NCBI RefSeq assembly: GCF_000024545.1
Contig: NC_013947.1
Coordinates: 4,526,001 to 4,590,000 of the forward strand
Length of the DNA stretch: 64,000 nucleotides
From: Stackebrandtia nassauensis DSM 44728
GTDB lineage: Bacteria > Actinomycetota > Actinomycetes > Mycobacteriales > Micromonosporaceae
Direction of reading: 5' to 3'
Shown: piece by piece, positions 32,793 through 42,480 of the stretch
How positions within the stretch are numbered: position 1 is the first letter of the stretch
Layout: each line of letters opens with the position of its first letter
Position numbers and translations under genes: made by a program
The notes under the pieces: model-generated
What the model was told of the DNA's origin: nothing
Database searches by the model: none
What the model saw: only the letters and a program-made list of their open reading frames with translations

Positions 32793-35264
32793 TCACCCGC
32801 CCCGGATCGAGGCCAGCACCTGTTCGAGTTCGTCGGGTTTGACGAGCACCTCGCGGGCCTTGGTGCCCTCCGACGGACCGACCACGCCCCGGGTCTCCAT
32901 CAGGTCCATCAGCCGACCGGCCTTGGCGAACCCGACCCGCAGCTTGCGTTGCAGCATCGAGGTCGACCCGAACTGGCTGGTGACGACCTGTTCGACCGCC
33001 TGCAACAGCACGTCCAGGTCCTCGCCGATGTCCTCGTCGATCTCCTTCTTGGGCCCGGCGGCGACGGTCAGGACGTCCTCGGCGAACTCCGGTTCCTTCT
33101 GCTTCTTCGCGAAGTCGACGATGCGTTCGATCTCGCCGTCGCTGACCCAGGCGCCCTGGATCCGGGCCGGTTTGGAGGCACCCATGGGCAGGAACAGGCC
33201 GTCGCCCTGGCCGATGAGCTTCTCGGCGCCGGGCTGGTCCAGGATGACCCGGGAGTCGGCAAGCGAGGACGTGGAGAACGCCAGCCGGGACGGCACGTTG
33301 GCCTTGATGAGGCCGGTGACGACGTCCACCGAGGGCCGCTGTGTCGCCAGCACCAGGTGGATCCCGGCGGCGCGGGCCAGCTGCGTGATCCGCACGATCG
33401 CGTCCTCGACGTCGCGGGGCGCGACCATCATCAGGTCGGCCAGCTCGTCCACGATCACCAGCAGGTACGGGTACGGCCGGTACTCGCGTTCGGAACCGGG
33501 CAGCGGCTTGATCTCACCGGCGCGGACCTTGCGGTTGAAGTCGTTGATGTGACGCACGCCCGAGGCCGCCAGGTCCTCGTAGCGCATGTCCATCTCCTTG
33601 ACGACCCACTGCAGGGCGTCGGAGGCCTTCTTCGGGTTGGTCACGATCGGGTTGACCAGGTGCGGGATGCCCTCATAGGACGTCAGCTCGACCCGCTTGG
33701 GGTCGATGAGCAGCAGCCGCACCTCGTCCGGTGTGGACCGCATCAGGATCGACGCCAGCAGCGTGTTGATGCAGGAGGACTTGCCGCTGCCGGTGGCTCC
33801 GGCGATCAGCAGGTGCGGCATCTTGGCGAGGTTGGCGGTGACGAAACCGCCCTCGATGTCCTTGCCCAAGCCGATCACCATCGGGTGCCGGTCGGCCTCG
33901 ACCTCGGCGCTGCGCAGCACGTCGGACAGCGCCACGTCCTCGCGGTCGGTGTTGGGGATCTCGACGCCGACGGCGCTCTTGCCCGGGATCGGGCTGAGGA
34001 TGCGCACGTCGGGGCTCTTGACGGCGTAGGCGATGTTCTTGGACAGCTGGGTGATCCGCTCGACCTTGACCGCCGGGCCCAGTTCCACCTCGTAGCGGGT
34101 GACGGTGGGGCCCCGGGTGAATCCGGTGACGGCGGCGTCCACCTTGAACTGCTCGAACACCTCGTGCAGCGCGGCGATGACGGTGTCGTTGGCGCGGCTG
34201 CGGGCCTTGGCGGCCTTGCCGGACTTCAGCAGTGTCAACGGCGGCAGCTTGTAGTCGCCCTCGGGCAGCGGCGGCTGCGTGACCCGGCCCTTGGGCGGCG
34301 CCGAGTGCTTGGGCGGGTCGCGACGCACCTGCGGCACCTGGTCGGGCGCCAGCCGGGGCAGCGGCGCCGCGGCGGTCTCCTCGTCGTCCAGGATGTCCAG
34401 GCCCGAGTCGTCCTCGGGTTCCTCGTCGTCCTCGTCGACCGGTGGCCGGGGTTTGACGGGGCGGCGTTTGCGCACCGGTTCGGGCGCGGGCTCGGCCTTG
34501 CCGGTGGCGAGTTTCCACAGTGACCCGATCCGGTCGGGCACCTGATTGACGGGGGTGGCGGTGACCACCAGGATCCCGAAGACGATGACCAGTCCCAGGA
34601 TCGGCACCGCGACCCAGCCGGAGACCGCGGCCTCCAGCAGTCCGCCGATCAGCCGTCCCAGTTGGCCACCGGCGTCTCGCAGCTCGGGGGTCTTGGTCGG
34701 CATGCCGTTCGCGATGTGCAGGACGCCCACGGCTCCCAGGAACAGCGCGGTCCAGCCGACCACGGCACGCCCGTGCGCCTCCTCAGCGGCCTCCTGACGC
34801 ATCATGTGGACTCCGCCGAGGCACAGGATCACCGGCAGCGCCAACGCCGCCGAGCCGATCGTCCAGGTGAGTCCGAAGGACGAGTAGTAGCCGACGGGTC
34901 CGCCGGAACCGAACCACAGCGCCACCGCCAGCAGGATCGCCAGGCACAGGAACGTGAAGCCCAGTCCGTCGCGACGGTGGGCGGCGTCGATGTCACGGGC
35001 GGTGGCGGCCTCACGGCCGATGCTGCGCGCCACCCAGCCCACGGCGCGGCCCATGCCCAGCCACAGTCCACGCAGGCCCATGACCAGGGCCTCGAACGGC
35101 CCGGGTATGCGGCTGGTGCTGCGTTTGGACGATCGCCGCGCGGCGGTCTTCTTGGTGGCACGCTTACGTGTCGTGCCGCCCGTGCGCGATGTGGAGCTCT
35201 TCTTTCGCGACGGCGTGGCACGTTTGCGGGCGGTCCTCTTGGCCGCCGAGCTTCGGCCGGTCAC
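32793..35264 (-). CDS. ftsK: DNA translocase FtsK/SpoIIIE
   Basis: An 823-residue septal DNA pump. A very basic N-terminus (Arg/Lys/Ser/Thr-rich, residues 1-55) is followed by four membrane helices (residues about 100-235), an acidic Pro-rich linker ([18 protein letters not shown]) and the motor. The motor carries Walker A ([17 protein letters not shown]), Walker B ([14 protein letters not shown]) and [20 protein letters not shown]. The C-terminal gamma domain ([20 protein letters not shown]) reads the orienting DNA sequences. Length fits actinobacterial FtsK. It clears chromosomes from division and sporulation septa. Confidence 0.95.
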   Translation of the reverse strand: MTGRSSAAKRTARKRATPSRKKSSTSRTGGTTRKRATKKTAARRSSKRSTSRIPGPFEALVMGLRGLWLGMGRAVGWVARSIGREAATARDIDAAHRRDGLGFTFLCLAILLAVALWFGSGGPVGYYSSFGLTWTIGSAALALPVILCLGGVHMMRQEAAEEAHGRAVVGWTALFLGAVGVLHIANGMPTKTPELRDAGGQLGRLIGGLLEAAVSGWVAVPILGLVIVFGILVVTATPVNQVPDRIGSLWKLATGKAEPAPEPVRKRRPVKPRPPVDEDDEEPEDDSGLDILDDEETAAAPLPRLAPDQVPQVRRDPPKHSAPPKGRVTQPPLPEGDYKLPPLTLLKSGKAAKARSRANDTVIAALHEVFEQFKVDAAVTGFTRGPTVTRYEVELGPAVKVERITQLSKNIAYAVKSPDVRILSPIPGKSAVGVEIPNTDREDVALSDVLRSAEVEADRHPMVIGLGKDIEGGFVTANLAKMPHLLIAGATGSGKSSCINTLLASILMRSTPDEVRLLLIDPKRVELTSYEGIPHLVNPIVTNPKKASDALQWVVKEMDMRYEDLAASGVRHINDFNRKVRAGEIKPLPGSEREYRPYPYLLVIVDELADLMMVAPRDVEDAIVRITQLARAAGIHLVLATQRPSVDVVTGLIKANVPSRLAFSTSSLADSRVILDQPGAEKLIGQGDGLFLPMGASKPARIQGAWVSDGEIERIVDFAKKQKEPEFAEDVLTVAAGPKKEIDEDIGEDLDVLLQAVEQVVTSQFGSTSMLQRKLRVGFAKAGRLMDLMETRGVVGPSEGTKAREVLVKPDELEQVLASIRGG

Positions 35265-35303
35265 CCCGACAGCCTACCGACAAGCGAGCGAAGGCCATGA
35301 AGA

Positions 35304-35335
35304 ACCGGGCCCCGGCCTTGCGGCCAGGGCCCGGT
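35304..35335 (-). terminator. Terminator after the 5'-nucleotidase gene
   Basis: ACCGGGCCC pairs with GGGCCCGGT around a second small GGCC stem; CCTTTTTC lies between the gene's stop and the stem on the minus strand. Confidence 0.7.
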
Positions 35336-35353
35336 CTGGGGGCAGAAAAAGGT

Positions 35354-37120
35354 CTATTCGAAGGTGATCCGGTCGGCCGCCGGCGCGTCGGCGGGCTTGG
35401 ATTCCGACGTGTTGTCGGCGAACCACTTCTCCAGTGCGGCGAGGTCGTCCTGTCCAACCTCGACGTTCTTGCCCTCGGTGAGTACCTTGAAACCGTCGCC
35501 GCCTCCGGCCAGGAAGCTGTTGACGGTGACCCGGTAGGTCTTGGACGGGTCGAGCTTCTCGTCGTTGAGCTTGACGCTGTCGACGACCACCCTGTCGGCG
35601 CCCGAGTTGGACTCCTTCACGGTGTAGGTGAAGCCCTTGGACACCTGCAGCACCTGCGGCTCACCCTCGTTGGCCCCACTGTACTGCTGTTGCAGCAGCG
35701 TGATGATCTGTTCGCCGGTGAGGTCCATCGCGGTCAGGTAGTTGGCGAAGGGCTGCACCGAGAACGCCTCGCCGTGGGTGACGACACCGTCGCCTTCGGA
35801 CCCGGACTGTTTGTGTACCAGGTCGGTGCGGATGCCGCCGGGGTTCATGAACGCTATCTGCGACGTGCCGTTGTCACCGGAGGTGGCTTCCAGCTGCGCG
35901 TCGGCGATCAGGTCTCCCAGCGCCGATTCGCGGGCCTCGGAGTCGCCCCGGGTGATGTCCTCGGAGATGTAGCCGACCTTCTTGTTGGCGATGGGTTCGG
36001 CCAGCTTCTTGTACTTGTCGATGAGCTTGGTCTGCTTCTTGTCCTTCTTGACGTCGCGGGTCACGGCGCGGTTGGTGGCCTCGATGGAGGTGCGCTCCAG
36101 GTCGTCGGACTCGAAGTCGTACTTCATGTTGATCTCGGTGAAGAGACGGCCGTTGGACGAGCCGGAGGTGACCAGGCGGTCGTTGCCCTTCGGGTCCTTG
36201 ATGTTGCAGTCGTAGGCCTGGTGGGTGTGGCCGGTGACGACGGCGTCGATCTTGGGCGACAGGCCCTTGGCGATGTCGACGACGGGTCCGGAGATGCCGT
36301 CGCCGGGGCCGGGCGAGTTGCAGTCGTAGTTGTAGGCGCCGGACTCGGGCATGCCGCCCTCGTGCAGCAGCGTCACGATCGCGTTGACGCCCATGTACTC
36401 GAGGATCTTGGCGTAGAAGTTGGCGGTCTTGACCTCGTCCTTGAACTCGATGGTCTCGTTGCCGTCCTTGGTGATGATGTCGCCGGTGCCCTCGAGGGTC
36501 ATGCCGATGAAGCCGACCTTGGCGCCGTCGTCGTACTCCTTGACCCACACCGGGGGCAGTTCGGGTTCCTGGCTTTCCTTGTCGACGACGTTGGCGCCCA
36601 GGTACTTGAAGTCGGCGCCTTTGAAGGGCTTGTCCTCGTCGGTGCAGCCGTCGTCGGGGTGGCAGCCACCCTCGCGCATCCGGTTGAGTTCGGCCAGGCC
36701 CTCGTCGAACTCGTGGTTGCCGACCGAGGACACGTCCAGGCCCAGCTTGTTCATCGACTCGATGGTGGGTTCGTCGTGGAAGGCCGCCGAGGTGAAGGGG
36801 CTGGCGCCGATCAGGTCACCGGCGGCGACGGTGGTGGAGTTGTCGTGTCCCTTGCGGGCCTGCTTCAGGTGGGTGGCCAGGTAGGCGGCGCCTCCGGCCT
36901 CGACGGTGTGCTCGTTGCCCTCTTCGTCCAGTTCGGTCAGTTTCCCCGACGAGCCGGTCGGCGGTTCGAGAGCGCCGTGGAAGTCGTTGATGGCCAGCAA
37001 CTGGATGTCGGTGGTGTCGTCGCCGGCGGCGAAGGCGTTCGGTCCGGCCACGAGGCCGATCCCGAGCACCAGGCTCGCAGCGGTCGCACCGACGAGCACG
37101 CGCTTCGTCCGCTTGGACAT
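35354..37120 (-). CDS. Secreted 5'-nucleotidase / 2',3'-cyclic phosphodiesterase
   Basis: A 588-residue exported enzyme with a Sec signal (KRVLVGATAASLVLGIGLVA, cleavage after AFA). The calcineurin-like metal domain carries AINDFHGAL, AGDLIGASPF, GNHEFDEGLAE and VVTGHTHQAYDC; the C-terminal 5'-nucleotidase domain has MNPGGIRTDL and VNSFLAGGGDGF for nucleotide binding. It releases phosphate and nucleosides from extracellular nucleotides. No sorting signal or membrane anchor is seen at the end, so it is probably free. Two Cys pairs (GGCHPDDGCTDE, and further) may form disulfides. Confidence 0.92.
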   Translation of the reverse strand: MSKRTKRVLVGATAASLVLGIGLVAGPNAFAAGDDTTDIQLLAINDFHGALEPPTGSSGKLTELDEEGNEHTVEAGGAAYLATHLKQARKGHDNSTTVAAGDLIGASPFTSAAFHDEPTIESMNKLGLDVSSVGNHEFDEGLAELNRMREGGCHPDDGCTDEDKPFKGADFKYLGANVVDKESQEPELPPVWVKEYDDGAKVGFIGMTLEGTGDIITKDGNETIEFKDEVKTANFYAKILEYMGVNAIVTLLHEGGMPESGAYNYDCNSPGPGDGISGPVVDIAKGLSPKIDAVVTGHTHQAYDCNIKDPKGNDRLVTSGSSNGRLFTEINMKYDFESDDLERTSIEATNRAVTRDVKKDKKQTKLIDKYKKLAEPIANKKVGYISEDITRGDSEARESALGDLIADAQLEATSGDNGTSQIAFMNPGGIRTDLVHKQSGSEGDGVVTHGEAFSVQPFANYLTAMDLTGEQIITLLQQQYSGANEGEPQVLQVSKGFTYTVKESNSGADRVVVDSVKLNDEKLDPSKTYRVTVNSFLAGGGDGFKVLTEGKNVEVGQDDLAALEKWFADNTSESKPADAPAADRITFE

Positions 37121-37192
37121 ATGTGGTTCTCCTGAAGGGCACCGGTGATGAGAGCTACCCGATGAGACAAACAGCCTGCGACAACTTATCGG

Positions 37193-38374
37193 TTACTCGG
37201 AGGTAACGAGTTGGTCTCGACGGCGGGAAGCCTCTTCGGTGATGACTACGGCCAGCAGTATGCCGAACAACGCGACGAGTTGCCACACCGCCGCGACCCG
37301 TCCCAGTGGGATGGTCGCCAGACTCAGGACGACCGCGACGATGCGCACGGTCCCGGCCGGCAGCCGCAGCGAGATCCTGAACAGCACCGAGCCCAGCAGG
37401 AACAGCGCGACTCCGGCGCCCAGGGCGATCCCGGGCCCGCCCGCCAGCGGTTTGGTGGCCTTGCCGATGGCGTCGCCGAGACCGGCGGCCATGCCGACGA
37501 TGCCCAGCAGGATCGGGATGTGGCTGAAGAAGAAGCCCAGCAGCACCATCCGGGTGCGGCGCACCTGGTCGCCGGTGGATACCAGGGCGTGTTCGGCGCG
37601 CACCGCGTCGGCGGTGAAGTACGCCCACCACAGGCAGGCGGTCAGGGCCAGTCCCAGGATCGCCACCGAGATGATCTGGCCGTTCAGTTCCCCGGTCTTC
37701 TCCCCGACCTTCAGGGCGCCACTGCCGACGACGATGATCGACTCGCCGAGCGCGACGATGACGACCAGTCCGTGCCGTTCGGTGATGTGACCCGGATGCA
37801 GCGGGAAGCCCTCCTGCCCGGTCAGGGCCGGGCCCAGCCACATGACGACCAGCGCGGCCGTCCACAGCAGGTACTGCGGCAGTCCATGCTGGAACCCGGC
37901 GATGACGATGAGGATCGCGCCGGTGAGGTTGACGCTCAGGAACACCAGGATCCGGTTCGTCGACTGTAGGTACATCAGGCCGTGCAGCACGACCACGACG
38001 ACCATCCCGGCACCCAGCCACACGCCGGTGCCGTGGAAGGCGTCCGGGACCGCCAGCGCGATCACGAACCATCCGGCCATGGCGACCAGCAGCAGCACCC
38101 GGCGTGCCGGGCGCTGCGGCGGCACCGCGTTGGTCATCCACGCGTAGGCGGAGTACATGTACCAGATCACGGCGAACATCAGCAGTGTCTGGATCACACC
38201 GGAGGTGAAGTCGTGGGCGACGACGTGGGTCAGCTGGGTGACGGTGAAGACGAATACCAGGTCGAAGAACAGTTCCAGGGTCGACACCTTCTGGTCCTCG
38301 GTGTCGGGGACGGGTTCGACCTTCTCGCGGTACCAACGGGGCAGGGGCAGGTTCACCGGACCATCCTGCCTCAT
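37193..38374 (-). CDS. ltrA: LtrA family membrane protein
   Basis: A 393-residue protein with about ten membrane helices. The family's N-terminal motif VSTLELFFDLVFVFTVTQLT is intact, followed by ITERHGLVVIVALGESIIVV, the second LtrA signature. Named from low-temperature requirement in Listeria; the biochemical role is unknown. The ATG overlaps the RNase J stop (ATGA), so it is translated from the dapA-RNase J mRNA, an unusual companion for that pair. Confidence 0.88.
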   Translation of the reverse strand: MRQDGPVNLPLPRWYREKVEPVPDTEDQKVSTLELFFDLVFVFTVTQLTHVVAHDFTSGVIQTLLMFAVIWYMYSAYAWMTNAVPPQRPARRVLLLVAMAGWFVIALAVPDAFHGTGVWLGAGMVVVVVLHGLMYLQSTNRILVFLSVNLTGAILIVIAGFQHGLPQYLLWTAALVVMWLGPALTGQEGFPLHPGHITERHGLVVIVALGESIIVVGSGALKVGEKTGELNGQIISVAILGLALTACLWWAYFTADAVRAEHALVSTGDQVRRTRMVLLGFFFSHIPILLGIVGMAAGLGDAIGKATKPLAGGPGIALGAGVALFLLGSVLFRISLRLPAGTVRIVAVVLSLATIPLGRVAAVWQLVALFGILLAVVITEEASRRRDQLVTSE

Positions 38375-40077
38375 CCCCCGCGGGGACCTAAGACCTCCAG
38401 TACGTGCGGCACGATCATCGGGCGCCTGCGGTAGGTGTCGTTGACCCATTTGCCGACGGTGCGGCGCACCAGCTGCTGCAACTGGTGCGGGTCGGAGACG
38501 CCGTCGGCGGCGGCCTTGTCGAGCGCCTCGGTGATCAGCGGCAGCACCGCGTTGAACGCGGTCTGGTCCTCGCTGAAGCCCTTGGCCGACACGGTGGGCC
38601 CGCCGACGACCTTGCCGGTGACGGAGTCGACGACGACCGTGCAGGACACGAATCCGCCGTCGCCGAGGATGCGGCGTTCGGTCAGGACCGGTTCGCCGAC
38701 GTCGCCGACGGCCAGTCCGTCCACATAGATGTTGTTGTTCTCGATGTGGCCGACCACCCGGGCGATGCCGTTCACCAGGTCCACGACGTCGCCGTTCTCG
38801 GCCAGCACCACCTGGTCGGAGGGCACCCCGGACTGGATTCCCAGCCGCGCGTGGGCGCGCAGGTGCCGCCATTCGCCGTGGACGGGCATGAAGTTCGAGG
38901 GCTTGACCACGTTGAGGACGTACAGCAGTTCCCCGGCCGGGGAGTGCCCGGACACGTGGACCTTGGCGACGTCCTTGTGGATGACGGTGGCGCCCGAGCG
39001 CGACAGCCGGTTGATGACGCCGTACACGGCGGTCTCGTTGCCGGGCACCAGCGACGACGCCAGCACGACGGTGTCCCCGGACTCGACGGTGATGTGCCGG
39101 TGGTCGCCGGAGGCCATCCGGCCCAGGGCGCTCATCGGTTCACCCTGCGAACCGGTGGACATGTAGACGATCTCGTCGTCGGGCAGCCGGGTGGCCTCGT
39201 CCATGGACACCAGGGTGCCGCCGGGGATGCGCAGCAGCCCCAGGTCGCGGGCGATGCCCATGTTGCGCACCATGGAGCGTCCGATGAAGGCGACCTTGCG
39301 GCCGTGCTCGACCGCCGAGTCGAAGACCTGCTGCACCCGGTGCACGTGCGAGGCGAACGACGCCACGATGATGCGCCCGGCGGCGTTGCGGAAGATGTCG
39401 TCCAGCACCGGGCGGATCTCCCGCTCGGAGGTGACGAAGCCGGGGATCTCGGCGTTGGTGGAGTCCGACAGCAGCAGGTCGACGCCCTGTTCGCCGAGGC
39501 TGGCGAACCCGGCCAGGTCGGTGACCCGGCCGTCCAGCGGCAGCTGGTCCATCTTGAAGTCGCCGGTGTGCAGGACCAGCCCCGCCTCGGTGCGGATGGC
39601 CACCGCCAGCGCGTCGGGGATGGAGTGGTTGACGGCGAAGAACTCGCAGCCGAACGGCCCCAGCTGTTCGCTGCCACCCTCCTCGACGGACAGGGTGTAG
39701 GGCTTGATCTTGCGTTCCCGCAGTTTCGCCTCGATGAGGGCCAGCGTGAACTGGGAACCCACCAGCGGAATGTCCGGCTTGTGGGCCAGCAGGTACGGAA
39801 CCGCTCCAATGTGGTCTTCGTGTCCGTGGGTGAGGACGATCGCCTCGATGTCGTCCAGCCGGTCCAGCAGGCTGGTGAAGTCGGGCAGGATCAGGTCGAC
39901 CCCGGGCTGGTCCATGTCCGGGAACAACACACCACAGTCGACGATGAGGATGCGTCCGTCGAACTCGAAGGCCGTCATGTTGCGCCCGATGGCGCCAAGC
40001 CCACCCAAGGGTGTCACCCGCAAGGCCCCGGCGGCCAACGGCGGAGGGGCGCCCAGTTCGGATGGTGCTTTGTTCAT
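38371..40077 (-). CDS. rnj: Ribonuclease J
   Basis: A 568-residue metallo-beta-lactamase/beta-CASP nuclease acting as 5'-3' exoribonuclease and endonuclease in RNA turnover. Metal motifs: VLTHGHEDHIGAVPYLL, DFKMD and HVSGHSPAGE; the beta-CASP region is DSTNAEIPGFVTSEREIRPV and MSTGSQGEPMSALGRMASGD. The start chosen is the ATG overlapping the dapA stop (MNKAPSELG); the frame extends upstream but within dapA. The dapA-rnj pairing is standard in actinobacteria. Confidence 0.94.
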   Translation of the reverse strand: MNKAPSELGAPPPLAAGALRVTPLGGLGAIGRNMTAFEFDGRILIVDCGVLFPDMDQPGVDLILPDFTSLLDRLDDIEAIVLTHGHEDHIGAVPYLLAHKPDIPLVGSQFTLALIEAKLRERKIKPYTLSVEEGGSEQLGPFGCEFFAVNHSIPDALAVAIRTEAGLVLHTGDFKMDQLPLDGRVTDLAGFASLGEQGVDLLLSDSTNAEIPGFVTSEREIRPVLDDIFRNAAGRIIVASFASHVHRVQQVFDSAVEHGRKVAFIGRSMVRNMGIARDLGLLRIPGGTLVSMDEATRLPDDEIVYMSTGSQGEPMSALGRMASGDHRHITVESGDTVVLASSLVPGNETAVYGVINRLSRSGATVIHKDVAKVHVSGHSPAGELLYVLNVVKPSNFMPVHGEWRHLRAHARLGIQSGVPSDQVVLAENGDVVDLVNGIARVVGHIENNNIYVDGLAVGDVGEPVLTERRILGDGGFVSCTVVVDSVTGKVVGGPTVSAKGFSEDQTAFNAVLPLITEALDKAAADGVSDPHQLQQLVRRTVGKWVNDTYRRRPMIVPHVLEVLGPRGG

Positions 40078-40973
40078 GAAATCTTGGCTTCCTTCAGCAG
40101 GGATTCGATGAGTGCGCTGGTCTCCGGCTCGGCGGCGTACAGCGGGGCCCGCGGCGGACCGGCGGGCAGGCCGCGGGCGGCCAGCGCGGACTTGACGGCA
40201 CACAGACCCTGGGTGCTGTCCTGCAGCGCCCACACCGCGGGCAGCAGGTCGTCACTGATCTGCCGGGCCCGGGCGACGTCGCCGGAGTCGTGGGCGTCGA
40301 ACATCTCCGTCAGCTGCTTGCCGACCAGGTGCGCGATGACGCTGACCGCACCGACCTGGCCGGACGCGTAGGCGGCCAGGTTGATGTCGTCGACGCCGTT
40401 GTAGTACGGCAGCCCGGACTCGACCCGCTTGCGCTGCGCGTCGTACAACCGCTGGGTGGCGTCCTTGACCGCGACGACGCGCGGGTGGGCGGCCAGCTTC
40501 ACGATCGTGTCGCGCTCCAGTTCGCGGGCACTGCGCGGCGGGATGTCGTACAGCATGATCGGCGTGGAGGCCGCGTCGGCCAGCGTGGTGAAGTGCCGGT
40601 ACAGCATGTCCTGCAACGGACGGCTGTAGTACGGCGTGACCAGCAGCAGCCCGTGGGCTCCGGCGTCCTCCATCCGCTTGATCAGCTTGACACTGTGGGC
40701 GGTGTCGTAGGTTCCGGCTCCGGCCACGACCGAGGCGCGGTCACCGACGGCCTCGACGACCGCCTTGACCACGGCGGCCTTCTCCTCGTCGGTGGTGGTC
40801 GGCGATTCACCGGTGGTGCCGTTGACGACCAGCCCGTCACAACGCTGTTCGTCCACCAGATACGTCGCCAGGCGCTTGGCGCCGTCGACGTCCAGGGAAC
40901 CGTCGGCGTGGAACGGGGTGATCATCGCCGTAAGCAGGCGACCGAAGGGGCGGTTGGCATCTTGACGCGTCAT
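40074..40973 (-). CDS. dapA: 4-hydroxy-tetrahydrodipicolinate synthase
   Basis: A 299-residue aldolase that condenses pyruvate with aspartate semialdehyde in lysine and diaminopimelate synthesis. It has the TIM-barrel start LLTAMITPFHADGSLDVDGA, the substrate loop VVNGTTGESPTTTDEEKAAV, Tyr in IMLYDIPPRSARE, and the Schiff-base Lys in VVAVKDATQ. ATG at 40973 is preferred to a TTG three codons earlier. It overlaps the RNase J start by 4 bases. Confidence 0.95.
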   Translation of the reverse strand: MTRQDANRPFGRLLTAMITPFHADGSLDVDGAKRLATYLVDEQRCDGLVVNGTTGESPTTTDEEKAAVVKAVVEAVGDRASVVAGAGTYDTAHSVKLIKRMEDAGAHGLLLVTPYYSRPLQDMLYRHFTTLADAASTPIMLYDIPPRSARELERDTIVKLAAHPRVVAVKDATQRLYDAQRKRVESGLPYYNGVDDINLAAYASGQVGAVSVIAHLVGKQLTEMFDAHDSGDVARARQISDDLLPAVWALQDSTQGLCAVKSALAARGLPAGPPRAPLYAAEPETSALIESLLKEAKIS

Positions 40974-41034
40974 ACAGGTCAACCTACCGTCCGCCGTGAC
41001 GAGACACCGCTCACCCGGCCGAAGACTGTTGCCT

Positions 41035-41787
41035 TCACCCCTCGTGGACGTAGGGGCTGGAGGCCACTTCGGTGCCGTCGGACAGGGAACTGATGCTGAA
41101 GTCGGCGACCACGTTGGGGACCTTCTCCTTGAGCCGCTTCAGGCAGGTGACGGCCAGGGCGCGGATCTCGACGTCGGCGTGCTCGGAGGCGCGCATCGCG
41201 ATGAAGTGGCGCCACGCCCGGTAGTTGCCGGTCACGACGATGCGGGTCTCGGTGGCGTTGGGCAGCACGGCGCGGGCGGCCTGCCGGGCCTGCTTGCGGC
41301 GCAGGGTGGCGTTGGGCTCCTCGGCGAACTTCTTCTCCAGGCCCTCCAGCAGCTCGGTGTAGGCGCGCTGCGAGGCGTCGGCGGCGGCCAGGAACTTCTC
41401 GTGCAGGTCGGGGTCGGCGGCGATGACGTCCGGCTCGACCATCTGGGCGTCGCGCTCGGGCACGTAGCGCTGCGACAGCTGGCTGTAGGAGAAGTGGCGG
41501 TGCCGGATCAGTTCGTGGGTCAGGGATCGCGAGATCCCGGTCAGGTAGAACGAGACGCTGCCGTGCTCCAGGACCGACAGGTGCCCGACCTGGAGGATGT
41601 GGTCGAGATAACCGGCGTTGGTGGCGGTCTTGGGGTTGGGCTTGTTCCAGGACTGGTAGCACGCCCGCCCGGCGAACTCGGCCAGGGCCTGACCGCCGTC
41701 GGCGTCGGTCGACCAGGGCACGTCCTCGGGTGCCTCGAAATGGGTCCAGGCGATGATGGTGACCTGCGGCGACACGATTCCCGGCAT
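41035..41787 (-). CDS. thyX: Flavin-dependent thymidylate synthase
   Basis: A 250-residue ThyX making dTMP from dUMP with FAD and methylene-tetrahydrofolate. The diagnostic RHRxxSxxxxSxRY motif is exact ([15 protein letters not shown]). ATG has GGGGAG 7 bases upstream. It precedes dapA on the same strand by about 60 bases, a common actinobacterial arrangement. Confidence 0.95.
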   Translation of the reverse strand: MPGIVSPQVTIIAWTHFEAPEDVPWSTDADGGQALAEFAGRACYQSWNKPNPKTATNAGYLDHILQVGHLSVLEHGSVSFYLTGISRSLTHELIRHRHFSYSQLSQRYVPERDAQMVEPDVIAADPDLHEKFLAAADASQRAYTELLEGLEKKFAEEPNATLRRKQARQAARAVLPNATETRIVVTGNYRAWRHFIAMRASEHADVEIRALAVTCLKRLKEKVPNVVADFSISSLSDGTEVASSPYVHEG

Positions 41788-41900
41788 GCGAGTACTCCCC
41801 TAGGCTTCTGTAGCGGCGTGCTGTGACGCGGAGAGCCTACTCGGCGGCCGGTGACGCACTGGCGTCCGTCGAGGCGACATCGTGATGACAGCGCGCCGAC

Positions 41901-41935
41901 TTGCGCGACGCCATATTTAGTGTCATAATGGCGTC
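41901..41935 (+). promoter_or_regulatory. Leaderless promoter overlapped by an inverted repeat
   Basis: TTGCGC (41901-41906), a 17-base spacer and CATAAT (41924-41929) place the transcript start on or next to the A of the ATG at 41936; there is no ribosome site. An inverted repeat GACGCCAT / ATGGCGTC (41907-41914 and 41928-41935) covers the spacer, part of the -10 and the start point, ideal for repression. Confidence 0.6.
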
Positions 41936-42442
41936 ATGGATCTGAGTCCTTATCTTGAATCGCTGCGGCGGGATCTGGCAGCCGCCGCCGCACCCGCAGG
42001 TGACGCCGCGGTGCAGACCGCCGAACTGCTCGCCGGTTCGCTGGAGTCGTCACTGCGACTCGCGCTCCTCGAAGCGCTGTCCGACGCCGCCGCGGAGATC
42101 ACCGGAGAGCTCAACCGCACCGGTAATCCCGCCACCGTCGAGGTGCGGATGCGGGCCAGGCAGGCAGATCTGGTCGTCAGCGAGACGCCGCAGGCCCCAC
42201 CGGAGCCGCCGCCGGCACCGTCGGCCGATTCCGGTGACGTCGCACGGATAACGCTGCGACTGCCCGAAGCCCTGAAGGTCTCGGTCGAGAACTCCGCCTC
42301 GGCGGAGTCCATCTCGGTCAACGCCTGGCTGGTTCGGGCCATCAACGCCGCCGTTCACGGCGCGCCGCCACCACCGTCGTCGAGCGCACCCGCCGGACGA
42401 GCCCGCTTCGGCAGGCGCGTCACCGGGTACGCCCAAGCCTGA
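41936..42442 (+). CDS. Ribbon-helix-helix (HicB/Arc-like) protein
   Basis: A 168-residue protein. Its C-terminal part has the ribbon-helix-helix pattern RITLRLPEALKVSVENSASA followed by ISVNAWLVRAINAAV, as in HicB antitoxins and Arc repressors. The N-terminal 75 residues are helical, acidic and alanine-rich, and a Pro-rich linker connects them. No toxin gene is adjacent; the partner in the unit is the DUF4097 gene 38 bases downstream. The inverted repeat over its own promoter suggests autorepression (inference). Confidence 0.75.
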   Translation: MDLSPYLESLRRDLAAAAAPAGDAAVQTAELLAGSLESSLRLALLEALSDAAAEITGELNRTGNPATVEVRMRARQADLVVSETPQAPPEPPPAPSADSGDVARITLRLPEALKVSVENSASAESISVNAWLVRAINAAVHGAPPPPSSSAPAGRARFGRRVTGYAQA

Positions 42443-42480
42443 GCTCCACACACTCCAAAGACACGAGAGAGTACATCGTC

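Noticed and set aside
32793-35264. FtsK as a mobile-element transfer protein
   Set aside because: It has the full four-helix N-terminus and gamma domain of chromosomal FtsK and lies outside the presumed mobile region.
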